8,478 nucleotides of DNA, from assembly GCA_017615375.1 (NCBI GenBank), contig JAGAAH010000050.1, positions 1-8,478 of the forward strand, read 5' to 3'. Source of the DNA: Lachnospiraceae bacterium. GTDB taxonomy: Bacteria > Bacillota > Clostridia > Lachnospirales > Lachnospiraceae. Below are positions 6,952-8,478 of this stretch, piece by piece (the stretch's first letter is position 1; the number at the start of each line of letters is the position of its first letter). The notes below the pieces were generated by a model that saw only the letters and a list, made by a program, of their open reading frames with translations, was not told the DNA's origin and made no database searches. The position numbers and the translations under genes were made by a program.

Positions 6952-7635
6952 TTACAACGACTTTTTATCAATTGCTTTTATAAATGTCTTTTTTAATTCC
7001 TGCGGTTTATAAAAGAATCGTATTTCAGACTTACTAAGTCGTCCCTCTTCCTTTTTAATCTTAAGGAGTTCAATAGTGCATATAAAATCTGCCACCTGAA
7101 GGAGTATATATTCTTGCGGCTGTGCCTTTATATACTCCACATTGGCAAAGTATTCGTTAAAAATCGAGCTAATAATCATACTTAACTCATGTTGTCCGTT
7201 ATCATAATATACCGTAAGTTTATCATATGCAGAAAAATACTCCGCATTCTTTCTTACCATTTCAGTAATTTTGTAAGAAATCTTACAAGCTAAATCTTTT
7301 CTATCAGCCACATCCTTTCTCCTCACCTTAATTGTGGTATGCTTAATCGGACATTTAATAGTAAATGCCAAAAGCTCATACAATAGCTTTCTTCTTTCAT
7401 CCAACGAATAATTCTCAAAGATTTGCTCTCTTCGTATGATTGGTGCGGTATGAATATAATCAAGTCTATATCCTGCATTTCTGAGCCTTGTTTCTAAATA
7501 ATTGGCTTCTGATGCTATATTATCGCTACGATCATGGAATACAAAAGTAACAAGGTAATAATCATTTCCATTACATACTTCGCCAAAGTCGCCGGATTCA
7601 TCAATAAATATACTTAATTCTATAGTGTTCTTCAT
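6952..7635 (-). CDS. DUF3800 family protein (putative RNase H-like nuclease fold), linked to an upstream structured RNA
   Basis: A 227-residue soluble protein recognised as DUF3800 by IFIDESGDFG at 9-18, VYYDNGQ at 142-148 and LLQVADFICT at 178-187. Acidic residues D12, E13, D145 and D183 lie where a metal-dependent RNase H-like active site would place them; family members are poorly characterised, so nuclease activity is an inference. Length and C-terminus look complete although the IS begins at the stop codon. The ATG at 7635 is chosen because TAGGAG (7641-7646) is five bases away; the 12 extra codons up to 7671 would run through the terminator hairpin in the leader. It has its own strong promoter, then a folded leader ending in an intrinsic terminator, so expression should depend on readthrough. 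Base composition looks more A+T-rich than the flanking surface genes, consistent with acquisition. Confidence 0.85.
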   Translation of the reverse strand: MKNTIELSIFIDESGDFGEVCNGNDYYLVTFVFHDRSDNIASEANYLETRLRNAGYRLDYIHTAPIIRREQIFENYSLDERRKLLYELLAFTIKCPIKHTTIKVRRKDVADRKDLACKISYKITEMVRKNAEYFSAYDKLTVYYDNGQHELSMIISSIFNEYFANVEYIKAQPQEYILLQVADFICTIELLKIKKEEGRLSKSEIRFFYKPQELKKTFIKAIDKKSL

Positions 7636-7640
7636 TTTTA

Positions 7641-7646
7641 CTCCTA
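7641..7646 (-). promoter_or_regulatory. Ribosome binding site deciding the DUF3800 start, just after a terminator
   Basis: TAGGAG five bases before the ATG at 7635. It starts four bases after the terminator U-run ends at 7651, so a terminated transcript would lack it. Confidence 0.8.
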
Positions 7647-7650
7647 AAAC

Positions 7651-7677
7651 AAAAAATAGCGGGATATTCATCCCGCT
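7651..7677 (-). terminator. Intrinsic terminator inside the DUF3800 leader
   Basis: A perfect 8-bp stem AGCGGGAT/ATCCCGCT (7670-7677 with 7658-7665) with a four-base loop (7666-7669) is followed by ATTTTTTG on the minus strand. It lies between the DUF3800 promoter and its ribosome site, so it either ends a small RNA with partial readthrough into the gene or serves as an attenuator. Confidence 0.8.
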
Positions 7678-7750
7678 TACGGTGGCCCAAAGAGCTTACG
7701 CCCAGGCCATTAATAACAAAATCACACTATATTTTCCCAATTTCTCTCCT
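7651..7750 (-). ncRNA. Candidate structured RNA upstream of DUF3800, about 100 nt
   Basis: The predicted transcript starts near 7750 (seven bases after the -10) and ends in the terminator U-run at 7651. After an A/U-rich 5' part it holds a G+C-rich domain: outer stem TGGCC/GGCCA (7705-7709 with 7683-7687) enclosing GGGC-GTAA-GCTC (7692-7703), a four-base stem capped by a GNRA-type tetraloop, then the terminator hairpin. GTAAGC occurs in that tetraloop hairpin and again at the base of the terminator. Structured RNA motifs named after DUF3800 are known next to such genes; I cannot tell which class, if any, this one belongs to. It may be a cis-regulatory leader or a separate RNA partner of the protein. 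Confidence 0.5.
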
Positions 7751-7756
7751 GGAAAT

Positions 7757-7785
7757 ATTATCACTCCTATATGTTTATTTGTCAA
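7757..7785 (-). promoter_or_regulatory. Near-consensus sigma-A-type promoter of the RNA/DUF3800 unit
   Basis: Perfect TTGACA (7780-7785) and GATAAT (7757-7762, one base off consensus) are separated by 17 bases on the minus strand. This is the strongest promoter in the window, driving a leader that is mostly terminated before the gene; that suits abundant small RNA with low protein output. The transcription start is predicted near 7750. Confidence 0.8.
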
Positions 7786-7811
7786 TACAAACATTCTTGA
7801 AAGATTCACAT

Positions 7812-7849
7812 TATTATTATTAAAAGGGAGCCACATATGTGACTCCCTT
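7812..7849 (-). terminator. Rho-independent terminator of the upstream surface-protein gene
   Basis: An 11-bp stem (7839-7849 with 7824-7834, one wobble pair) around ATAT (7835-7838) is followed on the minus strand by TTTAATAATAAT. It lies 24 bases after the TAA at 7874 and separates that gene from the DUF3800 promoter. Confidence 0.85.
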
Positions 7850-7873
7850 ATCGTTGTGTAAAAGTTCTACACG

Positions 7874-8478
7874 TTATTTTACTTTAACTTTGGTAAGCTT
7901 ATTGTTCCAGGAACCGTATACTATCTTGCCTGCAGAGTCATAGCGGTATGCTCTTACTCTTACATAGTAATACTTTCCGGATTCAAGACCCGCATAGTAC
8001 TTTGTCTTTGCTTTTCCTACATTCTCAGGCTCGCTCCAGATAATACCGTCTCTTGAAATCTCTACCTCAAAGCCATTGTATAAGGTCTTGATGTTATCCC
8101 ACTTAACGGTTATGGAACCCTTTGAATGAGACTTGGCAGATACTTCCCATACGATACCGGTAAATGTCTTAAGCCAGTGTGCATAGAGTGTAACACTCTC
8201 CTTACAGATTGACTTAGACCATACACGATCAACCGCATCGTAGTTATCGCCCGGCTTAAGATACCAGCCTGCGAAGAAGTAACCTTCTCTATAAATCTTG
8301 GCAGGATCGTAAGAGAATCCGTAAGGGCCATTCTTCTTAACCTTCATGGTCTTCTCGCCAAGATATACACCACCGTATGCATCGAAGGTTACGGTGCACA
8401 TATCTTCAGCCTTAACGTTAATCTCAATCTTAACTGAGTTTCTGTCAGAACCGCTGTACTTGCTTAAGTCGATATTAC
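7874..8478 (-). CDS. C-terminal part of a secreted/surface protein with Flg_new/InlB repeat and fibronectin-III-like domain; 5' end outside the window
   Basis: The frame is open from the window edge: 200 residues are visible, 25 of them before the first internal ATG at 8401, so that ATG is not the real start. Visible residues about 27-103 form a Listeria-Bacteroides (Flg_new) repeat with VTFDAYGG, EGYFFAGWYL and VTLYAHW. The remainder is fibronectin-III-like, with ITVKWD, FEVEISRDG and YYYVRVRAYRYD. This Flg_new-plus-FN3 tail has the same order and similar endings (DS.GK.VY..W) as the BspA-like protein at 3403-5256, so the two are probably paralogous surface proteins or share a module. No sorting signal or membrane anchor ends the protein. 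The N-terminal domain, which would show its role, is out of view. Confidence 0.85.
   Translation of the reverse strand, partial: NIDLSKYSGSDRNSVKIEINVKAEDMCTVTFDAYGGVYLGEKTMKVKKNGPYGFSYDPAKIYREGYFFAGWYLKPGDNYDAVDRVWSKSICKESVTLYAHWLKTFTGIVWEVSAKSHSKGSITVKWDNIKTLYNGFEVEISRDGIIWSEPENVGKAKTKYYAGLESGKYYYVRVRAYRYDSAGKIVYGSWNNKLTKVKVK

Noticed and set aside
6861..6971. Longer transposase N-terminus from the ATG at 6971
   Set aside because: No ribosome site there, it would overlap the DUF3800 gene, and the AAGGAGG before 6860 fits a start at MYSYEER.
7625..7861. Plus-strand 78-codon frame across the DUF3800 leader
   Set aside because: It runs antisense through the promoter, RNA hairpins and terminators on the minus strand and has no recognisable protein features.
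1..8478. CRISPR array, tRNA or rRNA genes
   Set aside because: No spaced identical direct repeats, no cloverleaf and no rRNA-like sequence was seen on either strand.

Overview
The window looks like chromosome of a low-GC Clostridia-type Firmicute, most likely a Lachnospiraceae member (Butyrivibrio/Roseburia-like). This is an inference from the mix of BspA-type leucine-rich-repeat surface proteins with InlB/Flg_new and fibronectin-III-like modules, strong AGGAGG-type ribosome sites, sigma-A-type promoters and an A+T-rich IS3-family transposase. Every gene I can support lies on the minus strand, so transcription runs from high to low coordinates.

Layout from 8478 down to 1: (1) the 3' end of a secreted or surface protein gene (7874-8478, start outside the window), closed by a strong terminator (7812-7849). 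(2) A self-contained small module: near-consensus promoter (7757-7785), a roughly 100-nt leader that folds into hairpins and ends in an intrinsic terminator (7651-7750), then a DUF3800 gene (6952-7635) whose ribosome site starts a few bases after the terminator's U-run. (3) An IS3-family element (about 5322-6950) with one long transposase frame instead of the usual orfA/orfB pair. (4) A secreted BspA-like protein (3403-5256) with twelve 26-residue repeats, its promoter lying at or against the right end of the IS, closed by a terminator (3351-3388). (5) A polysaccharide operon with its own extended -10 promoter: a membrane CapD/WbpM/PglF-type nucleotide-sugar 4,6-dehydratase (1408-3279), then an O-antigen ligase/polymerase-family membrane protein (1397 down past base 1) interrupted by an in-frame TGA at 465-467.

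Together the ends of the window carry cell-surface functions: glycan precursor modification and polymer ligation or polymerisation on one side, and repeat-rich secreted proteins with matching C-terminal modules on both sides. The DUF3800/structured-RNA module and the IS sit between the two surface-protein genes and look like an accessory insertion.

The most interesting item is the DUF3800 gene with its promoter-RNA-terminator-ORF layout. This resembles RNA-linked toxin or regulatory modules, and structured RNA motifs have been reported next to other DUF3800 genes. Next come the in-frame stop in the ligase with a plausible restart site, and the A7G slippery run at the orfA/orfB junction of a transposase that is already fused in frame.
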